The notes beneath the pieces are model-generated. The model saw nothing but the letters and a program-made list of their open reading frames with translations, was not told the DNA's origin and searched no databases. The position numbers and the translations under genes were made by a program. From Selenomonas sputigena (GTDB lineage: Bacteria > Bacillota > Negativicutes > Selenomonadales > Selenomonadaceae), in assembly GCF_026015965.1 (NCBI RefSeq), contig NZ_CP110383.1:2243255-2307254 (forward strand): a stretch of 64,000 bases of DNA. Reading direction: 5' to 3'. Below are positions 53,257-61,209 of the stretch, one piece after another. The stretch's first letter is position 1. Every line of letters begins with the position of its first letter.

Positions 53257-55296
53257 TCAGCTTTGCCGTCCTTTCCCGGGACCGTCTGCGGCTACGGCGA
53301 CGGCGGTTTCGGCGAAAGTCTTCATATCGTTTTCCATGTGGAGCGCGGCATCGACGAGGCGCATGCCGAGCGAGGCCGCGACGCCGCAGCTTGCAGGAAG
53401 GGCGAGCGCGGGATAGTCGGACTGAACGTGCAGGAGGTAAGGCTTGAGCGTGGGCGCGAGGGTTTCGGCGAGGTGCGCGACGCTTTCCGTCGCGGGATCG
53501 TCGAGGAGGACGAGGCAGCGGCTTTCGGCGGCGTCACAGAGGGCGCCGAGGAGGGCGGCGGCTTCTCTTTGGAGTGCGGGTGAAAGATTCTGCAGCAGGT
53601 TGAGGATCGCTGTGCCCTCCTTTGCCGGGCGGAATGCTTCGTCATAGCGTGCAGCCTTCTCTCTTGCCTTCTCATCCGTCTCCGCGGCAAGTGACAGCCC
53701 GAGGAGCGAGCCGTCTGCGGCAAGCTTCCGCGCGATCTTCTTCCCGAAGGCGAAGGCTTCGGCAGGCTTGCTGTCTTGGTTGAGCAGCGCGAGCGTCACG
53801 GGCACTTCGGCGTGCGCGGCAAAGGCGGATATGAGCCGCTTCTGCCGCGCGGAAGGTTCTTTTGCCGCGAAGATGAGCAGCGCTCGCCGCGCGCCGAGCG
53901 GCGGCCGCGCCTCGCCCGTGACGCCTGCGAGGCGCACGGCCAGTTCTTCGAGTCGTCCGAGGCTGTAGATGGGCTTGGCGAGGCTGTCGATGCGCTTTTG
54001 GCAGGAGGCCATGGCGAGAGTGTCGAGCGCGGGGAAGGCGGGCAGAGCGAGGTCGTCGAGCGCATCATCCGCGTCATCGGACATGCTTTTCGACAGGAAG
54101 CGATACGGCATCGCCTTCATCTCGTCCTGCGCATCTTCTGCTTGCGCCGCATCCGCCGCAGCGTTTCGCTTCCATGCGTGCGCTCCCTTGCCGTCGCTTG
54201 TCGCCGCATCCTCTGCGAAGAGGCTTTTTGCAGCTTCGATCGCGGCATCGAGGAAGTCAGCGACGATGGACGATCCCGTCGCTTCGCCGAGGCGAAAGCG
54301 CATGTCCATATAAGGCGTGAGGCCGAGCTTCTTGAGAATGGCGGCGTGCGCCGGCTCTGCCGCGAGGTGCGAGGGCAGAAGGTAGCCCGTGACTGCGGGC
54401 GCGAGCGCCTCGGCTACGAGCGCCGCCGCGCCCGTGTTGAAGCCGTCGAGGATGACGACGGCTCTTTTTCTCGCCGCACCGAGAATGAGTCCTGCGATGC
54501 AGCCAAGCTCGAAGCCGCCGACCTTCTGCAGCACGTCGATGCCGTCGCTCGCGTCGGGGCGGTTGACGGCGAGGATTTGGCGCACGACTTCGATCTTCTT
54601 TTTCAGGCGTTCGTCGGAGATGTTCGTGCCGCGCCCTGTCGCCTGCTCGGGCGTAAGATGGCACAGGCAGGCGGCGATTGCCGCACTTGTCGTCGTGTTC
54701 GATATGCCCATTTCGCCCGGCAGGAAGCAGCGGCAGCCTTCGGCGGTGAAGTCTTCGGCGAGGCGGATGCCGACGGCGAGCGAGCGGAGCGCTTCCTCGC
54801 GCGTCATGGCGGCTCCCTTGGCGGAGTTCTTCGTGCCGTGCGCGATCTTGCGGTCAATGAGCGAAGGGAGCGGCGGCAAAGGCGCCTTGATGCCAAGGTC
54901 GGCGACATGAAGATCGCTTCGGGCGAAGTTTGCGAGCGCATTGGCGACTGCACCCTTGGCGAGCAGGTAGTTCGCTGTCATCTGCGCCGTCGTCTCGGGC
55001 GGATAGGCGCTGACCTGCATTTCGGCGACGCCGTGATCGGCGCAGCAGATCAGCGTGCATTTCTTCGGCTTTTCGAGATGCTCCCATGTACTCTTCGTCG
55101 CGCACATATAGCGGTCGAGGAGGGCTGCGAGTGCGCCGAGACCGACGCCTCGCGGCAGCTTTTCCTGCAGGGCGCACTGCATATTCTCGCCCGCTTTAAC
55201 GTCGGGCGGCTCGATGGCGCGAATGGTATCGTGCACGAGAGCGGCGTCGTCCGTCCGGCGCAGATCGCCTCCTAGGGGGGCGGCAGTTTGCTTCAT
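53257..55296 (-). CDS. cobT: CobT phosphoribosyltransferase fused to a second, degenerate CobT-like domain
   Basis: CobT activates a lower-ligand base such as dimethylbenzimidazole with nicotinate mononucleotide for cobamide assembly. The 679-residue protein is about twice the family length. Residues 1 to ~365 form a full CobT with CCADHGVAEMQVSAYP, GEMGISNTTTSAAI, LDGFNTGAAAL and MDMRFRLGEATGSS, which holds the catalytic Glu. After a charged linker, a second copy starts at about 430 (RIDSLAKPIYSLGRLEELAVRLAG), but its equivalent of ADHGV reads AAKEPSA and its end reads GMRLVDAALHME, with no catalytic Glu. The ATG overlaps the tex stop (ATGA), with AAGGAGG inside tex. Confidence 0.88.
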   Translation of the reverse strand: MKQTAAPLGGDLRRTDDAALVHDTIRAIEPPDVKAGENMQCALQEKLPRGVGLGALAALLDRYMCATKSTWEHLEKPKKCTLICCADHGVAEMQVSAYPPETTAQMTANYLLAKGAVANALANFARSDLHVADLGIKAPLPPLPSLIDRKIAHGTKNSAKGAAMTREEALRSLAVGIRLAEDFTAEGCRCFLPGEMGISNTTTSAAIAACLCHLTPEQATGRGTNISDERLKKKIEVVRQILAVNRPDASDGIDVLQKVGGFELGCIAGLILGAARKRAVVILDGFNTGAAALVAEALAPAVTGYLLPSHLAAEPAHAAILKKLGLTPYMDMRFRLGEATGSSIVADFLDAAIEAAKSLFAEDAATSDGKGAHAWKRNAAADAAQAEDAQDEMKAMPYRFLSKSMSDDADDALDDLALPAFPALDTLAMASCQKRIDSLAKPIYSLGRLEELAVRLAGVTGEARPPLGARRALLIFAAKEPSARQKRLISAFAAHAEVPVTLALLNQDSKPAEAFAFGKKIARKLAADGSLLGLSLAAETDEKAREKAARYDEAFRPAKEGTAILNLLQNLSPALQREAAALLGALCDAAESRCLVLLDDPATESVAHLAETLAPTLKPYLLHVQSDYPALALPASCGVAASLGMRLVDAALHMENDMKTFAETAVAVAADGPGKGRQS

Positions 55297-57476
55297 ATCG
55301 CTGCCTCCTTTGGCACCTGTTTCAAGGAGAGGCCGATGCGCCCGCGCTCTTCGTCGACCTTGATGACCATGACGTTTACGATGTCGCCGACGGATACGAC
55401 GTCGAGCGGATGCTTGACGCGCTTCTTGCTGAGCTCTGAGATGTGGATGAGTCCCGCCGTCTTGATGCCGATGTCGACGAATACGCCGAAGTCCGTGATG
55501 TTGCGCACCGTGCCGCGCATGACGGCGCCTGCCTTGATGTCGGAGAGCTTGACGATGGCCTGACGCGTCAGGGGCGCGGGCAAGTCTTCGCGCGGGTCGC
55601 GCCCCGGCTTCTTGAGCGCGTCGATGATGTCGCGCATGGTCGGAACGCCTGCCGCAAGTTCCTTGGCAAGCGTTTCGGCATCGGCGAGGCGGAGCTTTGC
55701 GCCGAGCGTTTCGAGCGCTTTCTTGTCGCTGAGGCCGTCAAGCGAGAAGCCCAGGCGGTCGAGCAGCTTTTCGGCGAGCGCGTAGGATTCGGGATGGACG
55801 GGCGTGTTGTCGAGGGGGCTTTTGCCGCCTGCGATGCGCAAAAAGCCCGCGCACTGCGTGAAGGCGGCAGGGCCAAGGCGCGGCACCTTGAGGAGCTGGC
55901 GGCGGCTGGCGAAAACGCCGTTTTCGTCGCGCCAGTCGACGATGTTCTTCGCGATCGCCTTCGTGACGCCCGCGATGTGCGAGAGAAGAGTCGCCGAAGC
56001 CGTGTTGAGATTCACGCCGACATGGTTGACGGCGGATTCCACGACGGCGTCGAGCGCGGCGGCAAGCTCCTTTTGATTCACATCGTGCTGGTACTGGCCG
56101 ACGCCGATGGCCTGCGGGTCGATCTTCACGAGTTCGGCGAGGGGATCCTGCACGCGCCGCGCGATGGAGACGGCGCCGCGAATCGTCACGTCGTATTCGG
56201 GAAGCTCCTCTTTCGCGAGCTTCGAGGCCGAGTAGACGGATGCGCCCGCTTCGTTCGTGATCAGGTAGTGAACGGGCAATTTGTTCTCGCGAATGAGATT
56301 CGCCGTGAATTCTTCCGTTTCGTAGGAAGCCGTGCCGTTGCCGATGGAGATGAGCGTCACGCCGTGCTTCTTGATGAGCGCGAGCACCTTTTTTGCCGCT
56401 TCGGCGCGGCGCTCTTCGCTCATCGTGAGGTAGAGAACACCGTGGTCGACGACTTGCCCCGTGGGACTGACAACGGCCATCTTGCAGCCCGTGCGGTAGC
56501 CGGGATCGAGTCCCATGACCGTGTGGCCGGCGAGCGGCGCTTCCAAGAGGAGCTGCTTGAGGTTTGCACCGAAGACATGGATCGCCTGTTTTTCGGCGTT
56601 TTCTGTCAGAAGAGCGCGAAGCTCGCGCTCCATGGCGGGGAAGAGCAGACGTTTATAGCCGTCCTCGATCGCTGCCTTCAGCGATTCGCGGAAGATGGAA
56701 TCGCTCTTTGCCAGCCCGTCGAAGATTTCCGCCGCAAGCTTCTCATGGTCGCATTGGAACGTGACCTTGAGGCAGCCTTTCTTCTCGCCGCGGTTGACGG
56801 CGAGGATGCGATGCGAGGGCAGCGTGCGAAGCGGCTCCTTGTAGTTCTGATACATGAGGAAGGTCTGCGCCTCCTCGGCCTCTTCGTCGAGCGCAGTCAC
56901 GAGTTCTGCCCGCTGCCAAAGCTCCTTGCGCATCTTCTGGCGCAGCGCAGCGCCCTCGGAAACGGTCTCGGCGACGATGTCCATCGCGCCGGAGAGCGCG
57001 TCCTCCGCCGTCTCTACGCCCTTTTCCGCATCGATGAACTGCGCGGCATATTCTTCCGCCGTGCCGCTTTTCTCTTCCTGTGCGAGAATCGCGAGCGCCA
57101 GCGGCTCAAGCCCCTTTTCCCGCGCGACGCCCGCACGCGTGCGCCGCTTCTGCTTGAAGGGCAGGTAGATGTCTTCCAGCTCCTGCATCTTCAGCGCCCG
57201 GTCGAGCGCTTCCTTGATCTCGGGCGTGAGCTTTCCCTGCTCCTCGATGCTCTTTTCGATCTCCTGCTGGCGCTTCGCGAGATTTCTGAGGCGCGAAAGC
57301 TCTCTCTCGACGGAGCGCACCTGCTCTTCGTCGAGTTCGCCCGTCGCCTCCTTGCGGTAGCGCGAGATGAAGGGCACGGTGTTTCCCTCGTCGAGGAGCG
57401 CGATCGTCGCCTCCGCCTGCTTCGCTCGGATGCCCAAAACGCGCGCAATAGCCGCGCCGATGTTTTCTTCTTTCAT
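55293..57476 (-). CDS. tex: Tex-family transcription accessory/RNA-binding protein
   Basis: The 727-residue protein has Tex order: an N-terminal helical region, a YqgF-like RNase H fold (VMGLDPGYRTGCKMAVV at about residue 320), helix-hairpin-helix motifs (GVNLNTASATLLSHIAGV) and a C-terminal S1 domain (GAVMRGTVRNITDFGVFVDIG). Tex/YhgF proteins act on RNA and transcription complexes; the exact role is unclear. Its last codons hold the cobT ribosome site. No promoter was picked out upstream. Confidence 0.94.
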   Translation of the reverse strand: MKEENIGAAIARVLGIRAKQAEATIALLDEGNTVPFISRYRKEATGELDEEQVRSVERELSRLRNLAKRQQEIEKSIEEQGKLTPEIKEALDRALKMQELEDIYLPFKQKRRTRAGVAREKGLEPLALAILAQEEKSGTAEEYAAQFIDAEKGVETAEDALSGAMDIVAETVSEGAALRQKMRKELWQRAELVTALDEEAEEAQTFLMYQNYKEPLRTLPSHRILAVNRGEKKGCLKVTFQCDHEKLAAEIFDGLAKSDSIFRESLKAAIEDGYKRLLFPAMERELRALLTENAEKQAIHVFGANLKQLLLEAPLAGHTVMGLDPGYRTGCKMAVVSPTGQVVDHGVLYLTMSEERRAEAAKKVLALIKKHGVTLISIGNGTASYETEEFTANLIRENKLPVHYLITNEAGASVYSASKLAKEELPEYDVTIRGAVSIARRVQDPLAELVKIDPQAIGVGQYQHDVNQKELAAALDAVVESAVNHVGVNLNTASATLLSHIAGVTKAIAKNIVDWRDENGVFASRRQLLKVPRLGPAAFTQCAGFLRIAGGKSPLDNTPVHPESYALAEKLLDRLGFSLDGLSDKKALETLGAKLRLADAETLAKELAAGVPTMRDIIDALKKPGRDPREDLPAPLTRQAIVKLSDIKAGAVMRGTVRNITDFGVFVDIGIKTAGLIHISELSKKRVKHPLDVVSVGDIVNVMVIKVDEERGRIGLSLKQVPKEAAI

Positions 57477-57523
57477 GGCAATACCTCTTGTCTTTTAGAT
57501 TGTAGCATGATATTTTATTGGAT

Positions 57524-58390
57524 TTACTGTTGTTTTAATTTTTCTGTGATTTGTTTAAAAAACTCCGCGTTCCATATATCGAGTGCGGAAGTATTATGGA
57601 TAAACGGCTTCACGTCCTGTTTCGCCTGTGAAAAATTGATGGCGTCAAAGTGGTCGCGAAGCATTCTTTTTATATCATCCAGTGTACAGGTGTCTTCTTT
57701 GCGAATGTAACCGGAATCAATCAACCGTTCGTGCAGATGTGCAAGGTTGACGGCAGCATCGCGGGAAAGGTAGAAAACATAGTCGTAGAGGTCTCTGCCC
57801 TTGATCCGGTTTCGCCACGCCCTTGCCAGAACGGCATGAATCTTTCCGGCGAATAGGGAAGGCATATCGTATAATTTGATCTCATAGGGGGAAGGCAAAA
57901 GACGATATTTGTGCTCGAATGCAGCGTATTTTGGAGGATCTACATCCACCTCGAATTTGATTTTTACAGCTTCCGTTTTCACAACACTTCCTGCAATCTG
58001 TTCATTTCCGTAGAACAAGAGCAGGTGTTCTTTTGTATTCCCTTTCAAAAAGGCGGAACGGATATGACTGTCGTTTGCTTTTACTTTTTCTGAAACAGTC
58101 ATATTTAAACCGAAGGATCTCACTTCCTTTTCCAGAATAGGGAAATACTTTGACAAATCGAAAGCAGGATTTTTTGTTTCTAAGGAAAAGTCCAAATCCT
58201 CGGAGAACCGATCAAGTCCGTAGAAAATACGCAGCGCCGTTCCCCCGTAAAAAGCTGCTTTTTTGAAAAAACCTGCGCGAGAGAGTCCGCAAAGAACAAT
58301 CTCCTGCAAGATCTCTTTCATAGCATTTTTTCGATCATATAGATTTTCAACACTATATGCTTGCAGCATTTGTTCCAGTGAAGCGTTCAT
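57524..58390 (-). CDS. AbiEii/AbiGii-type nucleotidyltransferase toxin
   Basis: The 288-residue protein has the nucleotidyltransferase core FYGGTALRIFYGLDRFSEDLDFSL with the GG...D-x-D pattern needed for metal binding, then KIKFEVDVDPPKYA and the KIHAVLARAWRNRIKGRDLYD motif typical of AbiEii. Such toxins modify tRNA or other targets and, in phage-resistance loci, arrest growth. It begins 1 bp after the antitoxin gene, so the pair is coupled. It is AT-rich compared with tex next door, suggesting transfer. Confidence 0.92.
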   Translation of the reverse strand: MNASLEQMLQAYSVENLYDRKNAMKEILQEIVLCGLSRAGFFKKAAFYGGTALRIFYGLDRFSEDLDFSLETKNPAFDLSKYFPILEKEVRSFGLNMTVSEKVKANDSHIRSAFLKGNTKEHLLLFYGNEQIAGSVVKTEAVKIKFEVDVDPPKYAAFEHKYRLLPSPYEIKLYDMPSLFAGKIHAVLARAWRNRIKGRDLYDYVFYLSRDAAVNLAHLHERLIDSGYIRKEDTCTLDDIKRMLRDHFDAINFSQAKQDVKPFIHNTSALDIWNAEFFKQITEKLKQQ

Positions 58391-58391
58391 T

Positions 58392-58973
58392 TCATAGTCT
58401 CCTCAATAACGTACAGAGTTTCCTGATATTTGTTGCATGATATTTGTCATACAGCTCGGCGATCGTTTTCAGGTTCATCTTCCGAAGCTCCGATTCATCG
58501 ATTCGAAGGTCATCAAAAAGCAAGGAGGCAAGTTCTTTTGTATTTTTGGCCGGACGCATAATATACAGTTCATCGCACAATGCCTTTTCGAAGGATGCAA
58601 TCCGATACCAGTAGTCTCCCTCATGGCGGATCTCAATGTATAGGGGGAATGCTGCAGAGGGGATATCTTGGTAGGTAAAAGTTCCGAAAGGCGTATCATA
58701 CTTCTTCTTCTTTTTCTTTTCAAAAGTAGCACATGTGATGGTATAGACGGCTTCCGGGATCAATCCGTAATGAGAGAGAGCATATTCGAAGGAAATATAG
58801 GACGGACCATAGATGCTCCCGGCCAGAAGATGTGCAGATACATGTTGATTTGTTTCATAAAGACCTTTTCGGATCTGAAAGCATTCTCCTTTTTGAACCA
58901 TTCGGGACAGTTTCGTTTTTGGGGAAGCATAATCGGATAATTTCGCTAAAAGCATTTCCGTTGTTTTTATCAT
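58392..58973 (-). CDS. AbiEi-type antitoxin/transcriptional regulator
   Basis: The 193-residue protein has the AbiEi layout: an N-terminal winged helix (TTEMLLAKLSDYASPKTKLSRMVQKGECFQIRKGLYET), then AGSIYGPSYISFEYALSHYGLIPE and a C-terminal domain (ASFEKALCDELYI). AbiEi antitoxins also repress their own promoter. The ATG at 58973 follows GGGAGGTG; the longer frame was trimmed. The KKKKKK run in the middle comes from an A-rich stretch that could slip. Confidence 0.9.
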   Translation of the reverse strand: MIKTTEMLLAKLSDYASPKTKLSRMVQKGECFQIRKGLYETNQHVSAHLLAGSIYGPSYISFEYALSHYGLIPEAVYTITCATFEKKKKKKYDTPFGTFTYQDIPSAAFPLYIEIRHEGDYWYRIASFEKALCDELYIMRPAKNTKELASLLFDDLRIDESELRKMNLKTIAELYDKYHATNIRKLCTLLRRL

Positions 58974-58992
58974 AATTGCACCTCCCAGTACA

Positions 58993-59021
58993 ATTATATG
59001 CAACTAATTGGAGAGAATCAA
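58993..59021 (-). promoter_or_regulatory. Promoter of the AbiEi/AbiEii pair
   Basis: Minus strand TTGATT (59016-59021), exactly 17 bp, TATAAT (58993-58998), 20 bp ahead of the antitoxin start. Confidence 0.8.
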
Positions 59022-59051
59022 GTGTTTTGGAAGCATATACGCGCAGAATGC

Positions 59052-59080
59052 GTGAAAAATCATCCATGTCCTGCTATAAT
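59052..59080 (+). promoter_or_regulatory. Promoter of the ferredoxin-like gene
   Basis: GTGAAA (59052-59057), 17 bp, TATAAT (59075-59080), 50 bp before the TTG start. It lies back to back with the AbiEi promoter. Confidence 0.6.
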
Positions 59081-59129
59081 ATAATGAAAGAGTTTTGAAT
59101 CGTTTAGGTATGAGAAAGGGGCCGTCGCA

Positions 59130-60203
59130 TTGGAAAAGATCCGCTTGGCGGCGGCAAGGTGCATCAAGGGGCACCTGCAGCCGCCGTGCCGCGCGTGTGA
59201 GGATGTCTGTCCCGTCGGTGCGTTCCGCTGGGGCGTGCCGCATCCCGATCTCTGTATCGACTGCGGCCTCTGCACGGCCGTCTGTCCGGCCGCCGCCGTC
59301 GAGACGCGGCTTGATTATGCGGCGAAGCTGACGGCTGTTGTAGCTGACGATGCGCCAGATGTGCGCCTCGCATGCGCGAAAAGCGCGTCAGATTCCGCTC
59401 TTCCGTGCCTCGGCTTTCTCACGCGCGGCGTCCTCTGGGCGATCGCCTCGCAGAGGGAAGTGCAGCTCGACATCGGCACTTGCCGTGCGTGCCTGCCTGC
59501 CGTCCACGCGCACCTCGCACGCGAGGCTGCCGCCGTCGATGCGGCTCTTGCAGCGGCGGGGCGAGCGCCGCTTCGCTTGCTTGACGCTGAGCCTGCCGCA
59601 CGCGAGTATAGTCGCCGCGATTTCTTCCGCCGCTTTCGCGATGTGGCGAAAGAGAAGTTCGGTCAGAGAGATGCAGCAGGCGGTGCGGAGGGGAGTGCGG
59701 CGGCAGGGGCGCACGACGTTGGGCTTGTCGATCGTATGGCGTGCGGCACTGCAAGCGCGGCGCGTGCGGGCACAGCATCGGCAGAGGCGGATGACGTTTT
59801 GCCGCCGGATGCAGCGGGAATGGGGCAAGACTCCATGCTCCCTGCACTCGCCGCGTTCTCCTCTCCCGCATGGGCATTCGCTCATGGCGCACAGCCCGCC
59901 GCCGTGCACGCCGATCTCGCGCTCTACAGCGGCTGCAATGCCTGCGGCTTCTGTGCACGCCTGTGTCCGCACGGAGCGCTGCAAGCAGGTGTCGAGGGCG
60001 AGGACTTCGTGCTCGCTTTCACGCCGCAGCTCTGCACTGCCTGCGGACTTTGCACCGCACGCTGCCCGAAGAGCGCCCTGCGCCTCGCCGCCTCCCCCGC
60101 TGCCAAGCGCTGGCGCATCCCCCTGCCGCGCTGCGAATCCTGCGGCGCTCCGTTTCAGCCGATTGGCGCGAGCAAGGTCTGCCGCGCGTGCATGGAGGGA
60201 TGA
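59130..60203 (+). CDS. Multi-cluster ferredoxin-like protein with C-terminal zinc ribbon
   Basis: The 357-residue protein has an N-terminal pair of 4Fe-4S motifs (CRACEDVCPVGAF and CIDCGLCTAVCPAAAV), a ~200-residue Ala-rich middle with a single CRACLP, a second 4Fe-4S pair (CNACGFCARLCPHGAL and CTACGLCTARCPKSAL), and a terminal CESCG...CRAC zinc-ribbon-like motif. It presumably transfers electrons in the cytosol; the partner is unknown. The start is TTG at 59130 with AAAGGGG upstream. It appears monocistronic, ahead of the exopolysaccharide promoter. Confidence 0.8.
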   Translation: MEKIRLAAARCIKGHLQPPCRACEDVCPVGAFRWGVPHPDLCIDCGLCTAVCPAAAVETRLDYAAKLTAVVADDAPDVRLACAKSASDSALPCLGFLTRGVLWAIASQREVQLDIGTCRACLPAVHAHLAREAAAVDAALAAAGRAPLRLLDAEPAAREYSRRDFFRRFRDVAKEKFGQRDAAGGAEGSAAAGAHDVGLVDRMACGTASAARAGTASAEADDVLPPDAAGMGQDSMLPALAAFSSPAWAFAHGAQPAAVHADLALYSGCNACGFCARLCPHGALQAGVEGEDFVLAFTPQLCTACGLCTARCPKSALRLAASPAAKRWRIPLPRCESCGAPFQPIGASKVCRACMEG

Positions 60204-60245
60204 AGGCAAGGGTTTGACATGCGCATGAGAGGTCGCTCCACGGTG

Positions 60246-60309
60246 GTCAAAAGTCTTCGGTATAAAGGGAAGATTGACTTTTGACACTGCGCCTGAGGTA
60301 TGGTATTCT
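60246..60309 (+). promoter_or_regulatory. Promoter of the exopolysaccharide genes with overlapping inverted repeat
   Basis: TTGACA (60281-60286), exactly 17 bp, TATTCT (60304-60309). The perfect 10-bp inverted repeat GTCAAAAGTC (60246-60255)/GACTTTTGAC (60276-60285) has its right arm on the -35, suggesting an operator or the terminator stem of the preceding gene; it lacks a T run. Confidence 0.65.
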
Positions 60310-60349
60310 AAACGAGATATATGAAATTATCGTGAAGGAGTGTCGGTCT

Positions 60350-61183
60350 ATGAAAAAACGCAACCTGCTCGCTTTGACTGCGGCGCTCGCGCTCAGCAGC
60401 AGCGCTGCGTTCGCCGCGTCGTCGGCGCAAGACGCTGCAGCGGAAGCGGCTTCGGCTGCGCCTGTCGCTGTGCAATCTGCTCCTACGCAGTCATATGCGC
60501 AACGCACGACTTCATCGAAGGATGAAAAGACAAAAGAGACGGCGGTAACTCCAAGCTACATTGAGGCGCCGGAAGAATTCGAGATTGCTTCCCTTGGGCG
60601 TCCGTCGACAGTGCAAAACTATCGGCTTTTCAAAGGGGATACGATGCGCATTTTGCCCATCGGCTTCACGGAAGACATAAAGGTTGAAGAGATTCCAGTT
60701 GGTGTCGATGGCTGCGTGCAGCTCCCTTATGTCGGCAGTGTCAAACTGGAAGGCATGACGCTGGATGAGGCGAAGGAAGCGCTTCTGGAAGCCTTCGGTG
60801 AGTACATGCGCATCCCTGATATCTCTATCTTCGTCACGAAATATGGAAAGCGCAAGGTCTACGTCATGGGTGATGTGACAAAACCCGGCATTCAGGAGAT
60901 GGATGCCGATAATATGAATGCCTATGCTGCCCTAGCAAGCGCTGGCAGTTGGACGGATCGCGGGCGCAGCACGCGCATCCAGGTCATCCGCGTGCGCGAC
61001 AATGTGATGTATTACCGTACGCTGAATATGAAGGACTATGTGAAGAAGCATGACATTACACAAAATGTTTTCCTTGAAGATGGAGACATCGTCTATGTGC
61101 CGGCGACAAATGGCATCAAATTCCAAGAAGATATTTTGCCGTATATCAACGTGTGGGCGCTGTATAAATCTTTGACGGACTAA
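60350..61183 (+). CDS. Polysaccharide export protein (Wza/SLBB type)
   Basis: The 277-residue protein has a signal peptide (MKKRNLLALTAALALSSSAAFAAS), an Ala/Ser-rich stretch, a poly_export domain (YRLFKGDTMRILPIGFTEDIKVEEIPVGVDGCVQLPYVGSVKLEGMT) and an SLBB domain (KVYVMGDVTKPGIQEM). It would form part of the periplasm/outer-membrane channel for exopolysaccharide or capsule. No lipobox Cys is seen, unlike E. coli Wza. The ATG at 60350 lies 9 nt after AAGGAG. It is followed after 26 bp by the chain-length regulator. Confidence 0.9.
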   Translation: MKKRNLLALTAALALSSSAAFAASSAQDAAAEAASAAPVAVQSAPTQSYAQRTTSSKDEKTKETAVTPSYIEAPEEFEIASLGRPSTVQNYRLFKGDTMRILPIGFTEDIKVEEIPVGVDGCVQLPYVGSVKLEGMTLDEAKEALLEAFGEYMRIPDISIFVTKYGKRKVYVMGDVTKPGIQEMDADNMNAYAALASAGSWTDRGRSTRIQVIRVRDNVMYYRTLNMKDYVKKHDITQNVFLEDGDIVYVPATNGIKFQEDILPYINVWALYKSLTD

Positions 61184-61209
61184 CTTCGTGAATTAGGAGA
61201 GAAGCTGCA

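Noticed and set aside
53257-53320. Cobalamin riboswitch near cobT or metH.
   Set aside because: Neither the B12-box nor the expected long structured leader was seen; cobT starts inside the tex stop.
53776-55275. A 499-codon open frame opposite cobT.
   Set aside because: Shadow of the cobT coding region with Arg-rich, family-less product.
55443-57710. A 755-codon open frame opposite tex.
   Set aside because: Antisense to tex, with no domain pattern and no ribosome site.
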